A stretch of 12,813 bases of DNA, taken from NCBI GenBank assembly GCA_036660175.1, contig JAVXBD010000035.1:1-12813 (forward strand), given 5' to 3'. A program made the position numbers and the translations under genes. Below the pieces are notes generated by a model. It had not been told where the DNA came from. It saw nothing but the letters and a program-made list of their open reading frames with translations, and did no database searches. Origin of the DNA: Christensenella sp036660175. GTDB lineage: Bacteria > Bacillota > Clostridia > Christensenellales > Christensenellaceae. Shown one piece after another: positions 1 to 7,755 of this stretch (the stretch's first letter is position 1; each line of letters begins with the position of its first letter).

Positions 1-152
1 CCCGTGAGAGGTGCGACCCTTAGTGTTTGCTGAAAATACAAACAGAAAATATATTTCAATCCACGCACCCCGTGAGAGGTGCGACACAGGAAGCAAGCCT
101 TTTGTTAGTCAATTTACAGATTTCAATCCACGCACCCCGTGAGAGGTGCGAC
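1..152 (-). CRISPR. Type I-C CRISPR array, leader end (continues past left edge)
   Basis: Two full 33-bp repeats lie at 53-85 and 120-152, and the last 17 bp of a third are at 1-17. All visible copies are identical. Read on the minus strand, the repeat begins GTCGCACCTC and ends GTGGATTGAAAT, the layout typical of type I-C repeats; CGCACC and GGTGCG can pair to form the hairpin that Cas5c recognises and cuts. The two spacers are 35 bp (18-52) and 34 bp (86-119), both AT-rich and unrelated to each other. Transcription should run leftward from the leader, in line with the cas operon, so 86-119 is the newest spacer. The array is cut by the window edge and its total length is unknown. I saw no match between either spacer and the rest of the window. 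Confidence 0.97.
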
Positions 153-271
153 TCTAAAAATGCTTTAAAATAGGCATTTATTTATCGCACATCTTATTTG
201 GGGCGGACATTTTTCTATAATAACAAAGACTTTACATAATGAAAACAAATGTTCACTTATGGTTCGCACTT
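153..271 (-). promoter_or_regulatory. CRISPR leader with candidate array promoter
   Basis: This AT-rich, non-coding 119 bp lies between the cas2 stop and the first repeat, which is where the leader belongs. On the minus strand a candidate promoter reads TTTTCA (240-245), 17 bp, TATTAT (217-222), which would start transcription about 55-60 nt before the first repeat. Next to the first repeat is an inverted repeat, AAATGC/GCATTT (158-163 and 174-179). Two TCGCAC motifs (185-190 and 264-269) match, in inverted orientation, the GTGCGA at the plus-strand end of the repeat. The leader role is inferred from position; the promoter is a consensus match only. Confidence 0.75.
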
Positions 272-562
272 CTATAAAATAAGCGGTCCATCTAAGTCAA
301 CAGTTTCTTTGTTACCTACATGCTCAATTTTCCCTTTCCATTTATTTCCGAGATAATAGTAACGCAAGCTATCTTTCTCTTTATCCATAATATCCTCTAT
401 TCTTTTTTTCAAAGTTAAAAACGTTCCATAATCAATCAAACATTCAAATAAAGAATTCTGAACTCTTTTCCCATAATTTAAACAGGATTTGCTTATTTGC
501 CTCAGACGCTTTTTACCTGCAGGTGTTTCTGTATTTACATCATACGCAATAATTACATACAT
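272..562 (-). CDS. cas2: CRISPR-associated endoribonuclease/integration subunit Cas2
   Basis: Cas2 (96 aa) is the small ferredoxin-fold partner of Cas1. A Cas2 dimer bridges two Cas1 dimers in the integrase complex that inserts new spacers at the leader end. The N-terminus MYVIIAYDVNT is the typical first beta-strand carrying the conserved Asp (D8), and GKRVQNSLFEC is the usual second conserved block. The frame is open upstream to 607, but the ATG at 562 is preferred: it has GAGGTG five bases upstream with a further GGAGG before it, gives the normal family length, and leaves a 10-bp gap after cas1. The longer version would add 15 residues overlapping the cas1 end. It is the last gene of the operon, next to the leader. 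Confidence 0.95.
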   Translation of the reverse strand: MYVIIAYDVNTETPAGKKRLRQISKSCLNYGKRVQNSLFECLIDYGTFLTLKKRIEDIMDKEKDSLRYYYLGNKWKGKIEHVGNKETVDLDGPLIL

Positions 563-572
563 ATCTTCACCT

Positions 573-1601
573 CTACCTCCACAAAAACGGCGAATATTCT
601 TGTACATCTTCTCTTAAAAACCGATTGAGTAGCTGAGCCTGTACATATGGAATTAAGCCAATTTCGATTTTTTCATGGATAATCGGATGCGTAATGATTT
701 CTTTTTTCCTATCCTGCCACCTTGTAAGCAGCTTTTTTCTGCAATCATCTGTCATCAGCACCCCGCCGCCTTCTTTTTCAACAAAATCCTTGGCAGTCAC
801 TTCTTTTAGGTTAATCATAGAAATAACCAGTCTATCCACCATGTACGCTCTTAGCTCTTCAACCATATCCAGTGCAAGCGAGGCTCTTCCCGCCCGTAAT
901 TTGTGCATAAACCCAACATACGGATCCAGTCCGACGGTTTCCAGCGCCGAACGAATTTCAAAAGACAGAATAATATACAAATAAGAAAGCATACAGTTGA
1001 CATTATCTTCTGGTGGTCTTTTGGTTCTGCCATACAAATAAAAATCTTGTTTTTGAGAAATAATCATATCCGAAAACACCTCAAAATACGCTCTTGCCGC
1101 ATTTCCCTCAAATCCACGCAGCTCATCCTCGTCATTAAAATCATATGTACGGTCTATGATTTCCGCAAAATATTCAGAACATTTCTCCAAGTCTGTACAA
1201 TCCGCATCATTACAATCTCGAATACTTCTTTGCAGATTTTTTCGTGTATTATATAGCTTTGCGCTGACAATGTTCTTTGCAAAATCAAGGCAAAAATCCG
1301 CATCTTGCGCACACCTATATTGTTTCATACGTGTATAAACGCTTCCTTTTGTTCTTCCAACAATACTGGCAAGAAACTTTCCTGTCGGCGTCATAAAATA
1401 AAGTCCAACACCCTCTTCTGCACATTTTCCCATGAACGCAGGGCTCACCCCCATATAATTAAAACAAACAATATTCTCAATATTCACAAGCGGCAATCTG
1501 AATTTTTCATCATCTTCCAGTCTGACAACAATATTTTCTCCATCAAGTGATAAATAAGATTTTTCGTTTGTAATATATAAGGTGTTTAGCAGCTTTCTCA
1601 T
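573..1601 (-). CDS. cas1: CRISPR integrase Cas1 (type I-C)
   Basis: Cas1 (342 aa) is the metal-dependent integrase that joins a prespacer to the leader-proximal repeat. The length is normal. The N-terminal beta domain (to about residue 85) is followed by the alpha-helical catalytic domain. Expected metal ligands are visible: E165 in GFEGNAAR, H233 in GFMHKLRAGR, and D245/E248 in LALDMVEELR. The start at 1601 overlaps the cas4 stop by 4 bp (ATGA) and has AAAGGAG five bases upstream, so translation is probably coupled to cas4. It lies between cas4 and cas2, the standard I-C adaptation order. No frameshift or loss of a key residue is seen. Confidence 0.97.
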   Translation of the reverse strand: MRKLLNTLYITNEKSYLSLDGENIVVRLEDDEKFRLPLVNIENIVCFNYMGVSPAFMGKCAEEGVGLYFMTPTGKFLASIVGRTKGSVYTRMKQYRCAQDADFCLDFAKNIVSAKLYNTRKNLQRSIRDCNDADCTDLEKCSEYFAEIIDRTYDFNDEDELRGFEGNAARAYFEVFSDMIISQKQDFYLYGRTKRPPEDNVNCMLSYLYIILSFEIRSALETVGLDPYVGFMHKLRAGRASLALDMVEELRAYMVDRLVISMINLKEVTAKDFVEKEGGGVLMTDDCRKKLLTRWQDRKKEIITHPIIHEKIEIGLIPYVQAQLLNRFLREDVQEYSPFLWR

Positions 1602-2284
1602 AACAGCTCCTTTTTCAGCAATCCTGCTATTGCCACTCTGTTTATAGAATTTGCTTTGAAAATATCATGCAGACAAATATCAGCCAAAGAGCATAACTTG
1701 CAAATTTGATTTTCCGGCATAGGAGGAAGACTGTCTGTTCTCATAATCGCCATCATTTCTCTCAACTTTGTTTGAATATCACTTCGCAATTCTTCTGTCA
1801 TATCAATCTTGACTCTGCGGCGCACTTCTTTATAAAAAACATCAACCGTCTCAATCTTTACACCAAACATTTCCTCTAAGCACATTGCTACCAGCCCTAT
1901 TTGAAAATTATCTGCCTTGCTTTTTTCGGGCTTTCCATTTTTATATTCAATCGGGTTTATTTTCCACTTTCCTTCTTTTCCCTTGATGCGCACCCCATCA
2001 TCTGCTTTTATAAACTCCACCAAATCGGCAATTCCGTATACATTCAATGCTTTTGAGAACACAGGAACACTGCGGCTTATGTGAATGTTCCCCCTTTTCT
2101 CATTGAAAAAGGGGTCATCCACTTTGCTGTGAAGCAATTCTCCTTCGACAATCTTATAATTTGTTCCCCATTCTCCATCCACAAACATCAGTGCAAATCT
2201 TCTTTTGCAATAGACATATTGTTTAATTGCAGAAATAGGAATCCTTTCTAAGTCATCAAATTCGCTTTTCAACGCTAACACCAT
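1598..2284 (-). CDS. cas4: CRISPR-associated exonuclease Cas4 (type I-C)
   Basis: Cas4 (228 aa) is a PD-(D/E)XK nuclease with an Fe-S cluster; in type I-C it works with Cas1-Cas2 to trim prespacers at the PAM end and set spacer orientation. The four cluster cysteines are visible: C26 (YVYCKRR), then C195, C198 and C204 (ICKLCSLADIC). Nuclease motifs follow in order: H52, D87 (GIADLVE), E113 and K115 (PIEYKNG), and Q128 (QIGLVAM). The ATG at 2284 lies 29 bp inside cas7 and has no clear Shine-Dalgarno; GTG at 2281 or TTG at 2272 are alternatives. All come before the conserved ISAIKQYVYC block, so function is not affected by the choice. The 3' end overlaps cas1 by 4 bp. Confidence 0.95.
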   Translation of the reverse strand: MVLALKSEFDDLERIPISAIKQYVYCKRRFALMFVDGEWGTNYKIVEGELLHSKVDDPFFNEKRGNIHISRSVPVFSKALNVYGIADLVEFIKADDGVRIKGKEGKWKINPIEYKNGKPEKSKADNFQIGLVAMCLEEMFGVKIETVDVFYKEVRRRVKIDMTEELRSDIQTKLREMMAIMRTDSLPPMPENQICKLCSLADICLHDIFKANSINRVAIAGLLKKELL

Positions 2285-3113
2285 TCGGCATATTTTCTGT
2301 ATTGATTTTCACCTCGTAATCCGCATACTTCCTTGCAGGTTCATCTCCATTTGTCTTTGTTATGGTAACTCGATCCAGCAACAAGTGAGAAGGCGCATTA
2401 CCGATTACGCTTTCATGTTTGAATAGTATCAAATCTCTTACCGCCATCTTTCCTCTTGCAGCAGAATGATCATTTTCAAACATATTGATAATTGCCTCCC
2501 ATAGAAGCGATAAATCGTCCTCCGTAAATCCGACTTTTTGTGCAAGTGCTGCCGAAACAAATCCCTCTGCTCTATACAGCGCATAAGGCACATAACTTTT
2601 TTTGCCCATTTCCGTTTCACCTTTTGCTGCAATTTTTGCGTTTGTTATTGCCATTCTAGTAATGGTTATTTCTTGACTAAAAATCGGGTCCATGCTCTTT
2701 GCAAAGTTAATCTGTACAGGACCTCGAACAATACCACACGGGCAATCCCCCGTACTCATTACTGCACCAAACGTACGAACATCATAATAATTTTTGCATA
2801 TCCACTCTTGTGCATTTTTAATTTCTTCTGACTTTGCTCCCTTTGGTTTTATGCCCAAAGCAGTATATGCTTCTTCAAGTTTAGGATTCAAAATCTCTTT
2901 TATAAATATTTTATTTCCCGTACTATCTTGTTTTACAAGCTCGACATAATTTCTTATCTTTCTTTTTAGGCACACATCCGTCACTATGCCATGTCCTGTT
3001 TCTGCATCCACTCTTGGCATATTGCCTGCATCTGGATCACCATTTGGATTTCCATTTTCCACGTCAAAAAGCACCACAAATTCGTATCTGTTTTGAATTA
3101 CATTTTCGTTCAT
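2256..3113 (-). CDS. cas7: Cascade backbone protein Cas7c (Csd2)
   Basis: Cas7c/Csd2 (285 aa) is the RAMP-fold subunit that polymerises along the crRNA spacer to make the Cascade backbone. The N-terminus is diagnostic for the family: a first beta-strand (FVVLFDVENG), then NPNGDPDAGNMPRVD, then DVCLKRKIRNY. Other typical blocks are RTFGAVMSTG, GPVQINFA, and the C-terminal HSAARGKM with the following strand. Length is normal. The ATG is eight bases after a strong AGGAGGAA, within the last codons of cas8c, and the gap to the cas8c stop is 3 bp. This strong site fits the need for several Cas7 copies per complex. Its 3' end contains the start of cas4. Confidence 0.96.
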   Translation of the reverse strand: MNENVIQNRYEFVVLFDVENGNPNGDPDAGNMPRVDAETGHGIVTDVCLKRKIRNYVELVKQDSTGNKIFIKEILNPKLEEAYTALGIKPKGAKSEEIKNAQEWICKNYYDVRTFGAVMSTGDCPCGIVRGPVQINFAKSMDPIFSQEITITRMAITNAKIAAKGETEMGKKSYVPYALYRAEGFVSAALAQKVGFTEDDLSLLWEAIINMFENDHSAARGKMAVRDLILFKHESVIGNAPSHLLLDRVTITKTNGDEPARKYADYEVKINTENMPNGVSVEKRI

Positions 3114-3116
3114 TTT

Positions 3117-3494
3117 TTATTCCTCCTCTTTCTTTTCTCTTTTTTTATAGTTTTCTTGAGTCTGTTGATAATATCCCAGTATGAATTTTCCTTGATTTTC
3201 CATGTTCTGTACTTTAGGAAACATTTGCATATCTCCGTCAGAAAGCAATTTTCCTAATTTAATATCCCAATACTTACGTGAAGACTCTGGCGTTATTTTT
3301 GCCAGATGAAATTGGGCAAGCTTTATCAGTCTTGGGAACACCAATGCAGGATTAGCACAAGCAGATGCGAAAAATTTGTCTTTGATGGTTGCGTTAATAT
3401 CATCACCCAACGCATTTTTTTGTATCATTTCCAATACAGCAAAGGTCCTCCCTAAAACATACGCATAATCTTTGTTTTCCTCGTTTAACCCCAT
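3117..3494 (-). CDS. cas11c: Cascade small subunit Cas11c, internal start within cas8c
   Basis: A second, in-frame start lies at codon 461 of cas8c. The minus strand has AAGGAGGAG (3501-3509), then ATTACA, then ATG at 3494, so GGAGGAG sits six bases from the start. This is as good as any site in the operon, and in mid-gene it points to real initiation. The product would be 125 aa, beginning MGLNEENKDYAYVLGR, and is predicted to be mostly helical. Type I-C systems are known to make Cas11 from an internal start in cas8c; two copies usually pack along the Cascade belly and stabilise the R-loop. The ribosome site and length are seen directly; the function is from the family. Confidence 0.85.
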   Translation of the reverse strand: MGLNEENKDYAYVLGRTFAVLEMIQKNALGDDINATIKDKFFASACANPALVFPRLIKLAQFHLAKITPESSRKYWDIKLGKLLSDGDMQMFPKVQNMENQGKFILGYYQQTQENYKKREKKEEE

Positions 3495-4874
3495 TGTAAT
3501 CTCCTCCTTCTTCTTATTTTTTCTGTTTTTTCTGTTTAGAATCCCTTTTAGAATCGCTGCTCTTGCCTGTGTCACGCTTGCTTCTGTTTTTACTCTTAAA
3601 ATCGTTTGATTTAAGAGCAACTGTGGATAACTATCTCCTGTCAGTATCGCACGCATAATCGCTCCGCCTAAAAGGGGATTTGGTTTTTTGTCTTTGCTTT
3701 TCGGACTGATTGTCGCATACAGCAAAGAGCCTATCGTTATTCTTTTTTTGCCTTTCGCTCCGCCATAAATCGAAATATCGTCATAATGCTGCTTGATTTT
3801 ATTGCAAAACTCTTCAAAAGAATTATTATAGAAGAATCTTACAGAAATTCTGCCAGCATTCGGCGAAAGCCCCAGCACATAGAACTGTACATTTTCATCA
3901 ATTTCGTACTCGTTTGGAATACCTTTGATGCCATCTTCCAAAATCGTTTTTACAATCTCTTGTATCTCTTTTGCTTTATCACTTTGTTCTTCATCATCGG
4001 CATCTGCAGCATTATTCATAAAATCCAAAAAAATGTCTTCATATATTCCATTTTTCTCATTTGCCCAAAAAACAGTGGTGGCATCTCCTATAAACATTTT
4101 TTGCGAGTTGCTGTTTAAAAGATATTGCAGCGTTGTATAAAATTTAAACATCGCTTGCTCGCTTATTCTTGCATTATATCCACGTGACAATCCATAAGAA
4201 GAATCCGATGGCTGCTGCATACAAATCAAAGAAGCACCCGTCGCATTTGCACCTCTTACTCCCTGTACTTGCGAAATAATGCGTGCAAGCGGCTGTCTTT
4301 GCCCAGTAATAGAGCATTGTGCCACAACCTCCTCACTATTTTCTTTTTTATCCGCACTTTTCTTTTGCCAGAGCCTAATGATTTCTTCGTTTTCATGAAA
4401 ATAAGTTCTTGCCCCATCCAGCTTAAATACGATATTCCCTGCAAACCCTTCGCCTTTTTTGCCATAGTGTTTTTTTAGAATCTCGTTCTCAAAAACATCC
4501 TCAATTTTCCATTTTTCAAAGAATGCTTTGATGGCTTTTGCTTCTTTAGACTCTGCATTTTCAAACATCTGGATATGCAGTTCTTTGGCGCATTCAAACT
4601 TTTTCTGGCATAGCTCCTGCACACCGTTTTTTACTTCTCCACCAAAAACATACGCAAAATTATCGCATACTGGTGAAGCCGCAATCCCCGGAATCTTTAG
4701 CCTAATAGGCATTTGATAGTTCTTTTGATTCTCGTATGCAATTAAATCCAGCAAATCTCCATTTTCTGAAAGGATTGCTTCATATTTTACATTGCAGCTT
4801 TCAAATCCATAAGGACAGATTAGCTTTTCCTTGTCTAATACGTCATAATAATCGCATAGCGCACTTACTATCAT
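3117..4874 (-). CDS. cas8c: Cascade large subunit Cas8c (Csd1)
   Basis: Cas8c/Csd1 (585 aa) is the large subunit of type I-C Cascade; in this family it recognises the PAM and helps recruit Cas3. I call it from position between cas5c and cas7c, normal length, and family-like segments such as the start MIVSALCDYYDVL, a central GLSRGYNARISEQAMFKFY block and LYATISPKSKDKKPNPLLGGAIMR (residues roughly 420-440). No catalytic motif is expected. The ATG overlaps the cas5c stop by 4 bp (ATGA), and GGAGG lies seven bases upstream. A basic, Lys/Arg-rich linker near residues 445-457 separates the main body from the alpha-helical C-terminal 125 residues, which are also expected as separate Cas11c. The far C-terminus is highly charged (Lys/Glu). 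Confidence 0.95.
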   Translation of the reverse strand: MIVSALCDYYDVLDKEKLICPYGFESCNVKYEAILSENGDLLDLIAYENQKNYQMPIRLKIPGIAASPVCDNFAYVFGGEVKNGVQELCQKKFECAKELHIQMFENAESKEAKAIKAFFEKWKIEDVFENEILKKHYGKKGEGFAGNIVFKLDGARTYFHENEEIIRLWQKKSADKKENSEEVVAQCSITGQRQPLARIISQVQGVRGANATGASLICMQQPSDSSYGLSRGYNARISEQAMFKFYTTLQYLLNSNSQKMFIGDATTVFWANEKNGIYEDIFLDFMNNAADADDEEQSDKAKEIQEIVKTILEDGIKGIPNEYEIDENVQFYVLGLSPNAGRISVRFFYNNSFEEFCNKIKQHYDDISIYGGAKGKKRITIGSLLYATISPKSKDKKPNPLLGGAIMRAILTGDSYPQLLLNQTILRVKTEASVTQARAAILKGILNRKNRKNKKKEEITMGLNEENKDYAYVLGRTFAVLEMIQKNALGDDINATIKDKFFASACANPALVFPRLIKLAQFHLAKITPESSRKYWDIKLGKLLSDGDMQMFPKVQNMENQGKFILGYYQQTQENYKKREKKEEE

Positions 4875-5548
4875 TCCACCACCTCCACATCTGTTGTAAG
4901 ATCCAGCACCCCGTCTATAAGTTTCGCTCTAAAAAATTTAGGATCTACTGCTATTCTGTCCTTTTTTTCGTTTAGAGAATAACCAATATCATACAGCATA
5001 TACCCCAAATCCATCTCTCCATGCAGCGCACTTTTAGGCATTTCACCGTCTTTTAAAATAGCAAACTCTGCACCAAACTCTCTTGTTCCCAAGCACGGCT
5101 TGCTGAAATACTGACCATTGCGCAATCTTCTTAACGCAATATTATAGTGCTTTTCGATGGTGTCTGTTTCTCCCGCATTTTCTTTGTTTAGCTCAAAATG
5201 CGCCTCAATTACATACATCACATTGGTAAGCACCATCGCCGCTCGCTGATGTCTGCACTCATTTGATTCGATATAGTACGGTTCTTTCGTTTCTGACGTT
5301 TTTTTAATTCGATTAAGCTGTACAACCTGCGTCACTTCATTTCTTCTGATGTTTGTAAATTTGATTGGATTAATCACATGAATCTTATCAATTGTCCAAA
5401 AAATCGCGGGTTTCCAATATATAGATTCTATCAATCCTCTTGCTGCCGATGGTGTAATCATGTCATAGCTTACTCTTTCAACCTTCAGCTCTGGTCTGGA
5501 AAAGCAGGCATAATCACCCCACACTTTAAATTTCACTCCATATCCCAT
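4871..5548 (-). CDS. cas5c: Pre-crRNA endoribonuclease Cas5c (Cas5d)
   Basis: Cas5c (225 aa) is both a Cascade subunit and, in type I-C where Cas6 is absent, the nuclease that cuts the repeat hairpin; it then stays on the 5' handle. The RAMP N-terminus FKVWGDYACFSRPELKVERVSYD and the block TPSAARGLIESIYWKP are characteristic. Y44 in IYWKP lies where the catalytic Tyr of studied Cas5d proteins is found. The Lys-His pair known from Bacillus halodurans Cas5d may correspond to R99-H100 here (ECRHQR), though I cannot align them. PCLGTREFGAEF is a typical late block. The ATG follows AAGGAG with seven bases between, 16 bp after cas3. It overlaps cas8c by 4 bp. No cas6 is seen, as expected. Confidence 0.95.
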   Translation of the reverse strand: MGYGVKFKVWGDYACFSRPELKVERVSYDMITPSAARGLIESIYWKPAIFWTIDKIHVINPIKFTNIRRNEVTQVVQLNRIKKTSETKEPYYIESNECRHQRAAMVLTNVMYVIEAHFELNKENAGETDTIEKHYNIALRRLRNGQYFSKPCLGTREFGAEFAILKDGEMPKSALHGEMDLGYMLYDIGYSLNEKKDRIAVDPKFFRAKLIDGVLDLTTDVEVVE

Positions 5549-5564
5549 AAAACCACTCCTTTCC

Positions 5565-7730
5565 TTATATTAAATAACTTTGAGCATTCAAATTCTCGTC
5601 AGTGAAAATTTTCAGCCCTGTTTTTTTATCATAGTAGTTAAGATTATTCAGCACAAAGCTGTCAATTGACAATTTCTCCAACACATGGTCACTCTCTATT
5701 TTTTCAAATTCGTTTTTATAGACAGAAACACAATACTGCTGAAGCTTTCTTAACGTATCTTTTGTAAATGTGTTTTCTTTTATTTCTTTTACTAATTTTT
5801 CACAATTTTTATCTGTCTGTACAATAATTTGATAGGTATCCTCTTTTATAAACTTGAATTTTTTTGCGGCATCTGCAAAATTTAACTTAAATTCATTTCC
5901 AACTCGCTCAAACTCACTCAATATATTTTCTTTATCAAGCATACCGCCGTTTTGCGCATAATCATATAGCAAATCAAAATACTGATGAATCCCTTCAAGG
6001 TCAAACGCATGCTCTTTATTGACACGTATCACTTGCTCCGCAATGCTAATCATCGGCTGTATGGCTTTTGGTGTATTGGTTTCTTGGGGATTTGGTTTAA
6101 AAGCGTAAACCTTTCCGCTTTTTTGCCTGCCCTCTCTGTTTGCACGTCCACCTGCCTGAATGATGCTGTCGATGCCTGCAAGACTGCGAAAAACACACGA
6201 AAAATCAATGTCCACACCCGCCTCTATCAATTGTGTAGAAAACACAATCGTTTCTTTGCCGTTTTCTAATCTCTCTTTGATTTCTTTTATGACTGCACTC
6301 CTATGAAGCGGTGTCATCAAGGTGCTTAAATGAAAAACGCTCTCTGATTGGCTTGATTTTTGGTAAAGTGCGTAGGCATGCTTTCTGGAATTTAGCACCA
6401 CCAGCGCATTCTTTTGGCAGGACACAAGCTGTATCAGCTGCTCGTTTGTTTGTTCTCCAATAAGCTCATACTCTGTTCTTTTTAGACTCTCAAAAAGAGC
6501 ATTTGCATCTTCTATGATTGGAGCAGCCTTTAACCCTTTATATTGAAACCGCTCAATCTCTGGCTGTGTGGCACTGCACAGCACTGCGCTCACCTTATAG
6601 TTCGCAATCAACTCGCTGACTGCATAAAGACAAGGCGACAGATATTCTCTTGGAATGGTTTGCGCCTCATCAAAGATGACAACGCTGCTGGAAATGTTAT
6701 GAATTTTACGCAGCTTGGAGCTTTTCACCGCATACAGCGATTCAAAAAACTGTACATTTGTCGTAACAATAATGGGTATATCCCACGTTTCGCTTGCAAA
6801 CCTGAGTTTTTCCTGCTCCTCTTCAGATAAACCGTCCATAATCACGTGCGTATGATGCTCCAGAACATTTTCTTTTCCAAAAATATCCGACAGCACTTTT
6901 GCATTTTGTTCAATGATACTTGTAAAAGGAATCACATATATGATTCTTCTTAGTCCATGCTCTTTGGCATGATTCAGTGCAAAATGCAGAGATGACAGTG
7001 TTTTTCCGCCGCCTGTCGGCACAGTCAGTGTAAACAATCCCTGTGGTTTTTTTGCACTGCTTATACATTGCTTTAAAACCTCTGCACGAATCGTATTGAT
7101 TGTACTGCCATCGTTTTTTGGGAGATTCTTTTGTGCTGTTTCCCACAATTCGTTTATGGTTGCATATTTTCTATCAATTTTTATACCGCTGCAAAACTCC
7201 TGCGTATCTGTCCAATCAGAATCAATCAGCACAGAATACTGCATACGCACATACATGGACATCAAAAAGCCCATATGTTTATAGTTTTGAAACTGTTTTG
7301 GTACAATAGCAGTCGGCATTGGAACTTGTGCAATGCTTTCCAGATGTTTTCTTTCGTAATCGTTCATTTTTGCAAAATAACTGTTATCCGCTTTGCTTGC
7401 CACATTCCCTCTGTTTTTCAAGCCGCCATGATGGCAGGCAACCACCATTGCACAAATGTTTGCAATCGGATCTATTTCTTGTAAAACGCACGCACCCTCG
7501 CACGTATGGTTACACTTGATTGCTTTGCCACGTATTCTCTGCTGAAACTTTTCGTTATATTTTCCAAGATCATGCAACAGCCCCATTGCTCTGGCTAAGT
7601 TTTCTCCGCCAAAAAAGCACGCTCGTGATGCACAGTACTGCGCAACATTCAGCAAATGCACCTGTAGCAACTGGCACTCCTCTTCGCTTGTAAAGGTTTT
7701 CCCGTCCTTTGTATGAGCCAAATAATTCAT
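5565..7730 (-). CDS. cas3: CRISPR effector helicase-nuclease Cas3 (HD plus SF2)
   Basis: Cas3 (721 aa) is recruited to the Cascade R-loop, then unwinds and degrades the target DNA. The N-terminal HD nuclease has H25, H53-D54 (GLLHDLGKYN), H75 (NHTCEGA), H100-H101 (VACHHGG) and D170/D172 as likely metal ligands. The SF2 helicase follows: Walker A VPTGGGKT (K243), DEAQ box (354-357), SAT (386-388), motif V STQLIEAGVDIDF, and motif VI QAGGRANR (525-532). All appear intact and the two domains are fused in the usual order. GGGAGG and AGGA precede the ATG. It is the first gene of the operon, with a leader of about 100 nt if the promoter at 7839-7847 is used. Confidence 0.97.
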   Translation of the reverse strand: MNYLAHTKDGKTFTSEEECQLLQVHLLNVAQYCASRACFFGGENLARAMGLLHDLGKYNEKFQQRIRGKAIKCNHTCEGACVLQEIDPIANICAMVVACHHGGLKNRGNVASKADNSYFAKMNDYERKHLESIAQVPMPTAIVPKQFQNYKHMGFLMSMYVRMQYSVLIDSDWTDTQEFCSGIKIDRKYATINELWETAQKNLPKNDGSTINTIRAEVLKQCISSAKKPQGLFTLTVPTGGGKTLSSLHFALNHAKEHGLRRIIYVIPFTSIIEQNAKVLSDIFGKENVLEHHTHVIMDGLSEEEQEKLRFASETWDIPIIVTTNVQFFESLYAVKSSKLRKIHNISSSVVIFDEAQTIPREYLSPCLYAVSELIANYKVSAVLCSATQPEIERFQYKGLKAAPIIEDANALFESLKRTEYELIGEQTNEQLIQLVSCQKNALVVLNSRKHAYALYQKSSQSESVFHLSTLMTPLHRSAVIKEIKERLENGKETIVFSTQLIEAGVDIDFSCVFRSLAGIDSIIQAGGRANREGRQKSGKVYAFKPNPQETNTPKAIQPMISIAEQVIRVNKEHAFDLEGIHQYFDLLYDYAQNGGMLDKENILSEFERVGNEFKLNFADAAKKFKFIKEDTYQIIVQTDKNCEKLVKEIKENTFTKDTLRKLQQYCVSVYKNEFEKIESDHVLEKLSIDSFVLNNLNYYDKKTGLKIFTDENLNAQSYLI

Positions 7731-7755
7731 CTATCCTGCCCTCCCTTTACTTTTC

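Noticed and set aside
18..119. Self-targeting spacers
   Set aside because: By eye neither spacer has a convincing match elsewhere in the window; the rest of the genome cannot be examined.
563..607. Longer Cas2 starting at 607
   Set aside because: The extra 15 residues do not match the Cas2 N-terminus and overlap cas1, while the ATG at 562 has a strong ribosome site.
694..1550. Several plus-strand frames opposite cas1
   Set aside because: They are shadows of the intact cas1 frame, overlapping each other with no ribosome site or family signature.
3786..4118. 110-aa hydrophobic plus-strand frame opposite cas8c
   Set aside because: It is antisense to a clear Cas8c coding region. Lys/Glu-rich codons read in reverse give Phe/Ile/Leu-rich frames, and there is no ribosome site or recognisable domain.
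1..7730. A novel CRISPR subtype or added effector gene
   Set aside because: Gene order, gene sizes, repeat type and motifs are those of standard type I-C; no extra gene lies inside the operon apart from the known kind of internal cas11c.
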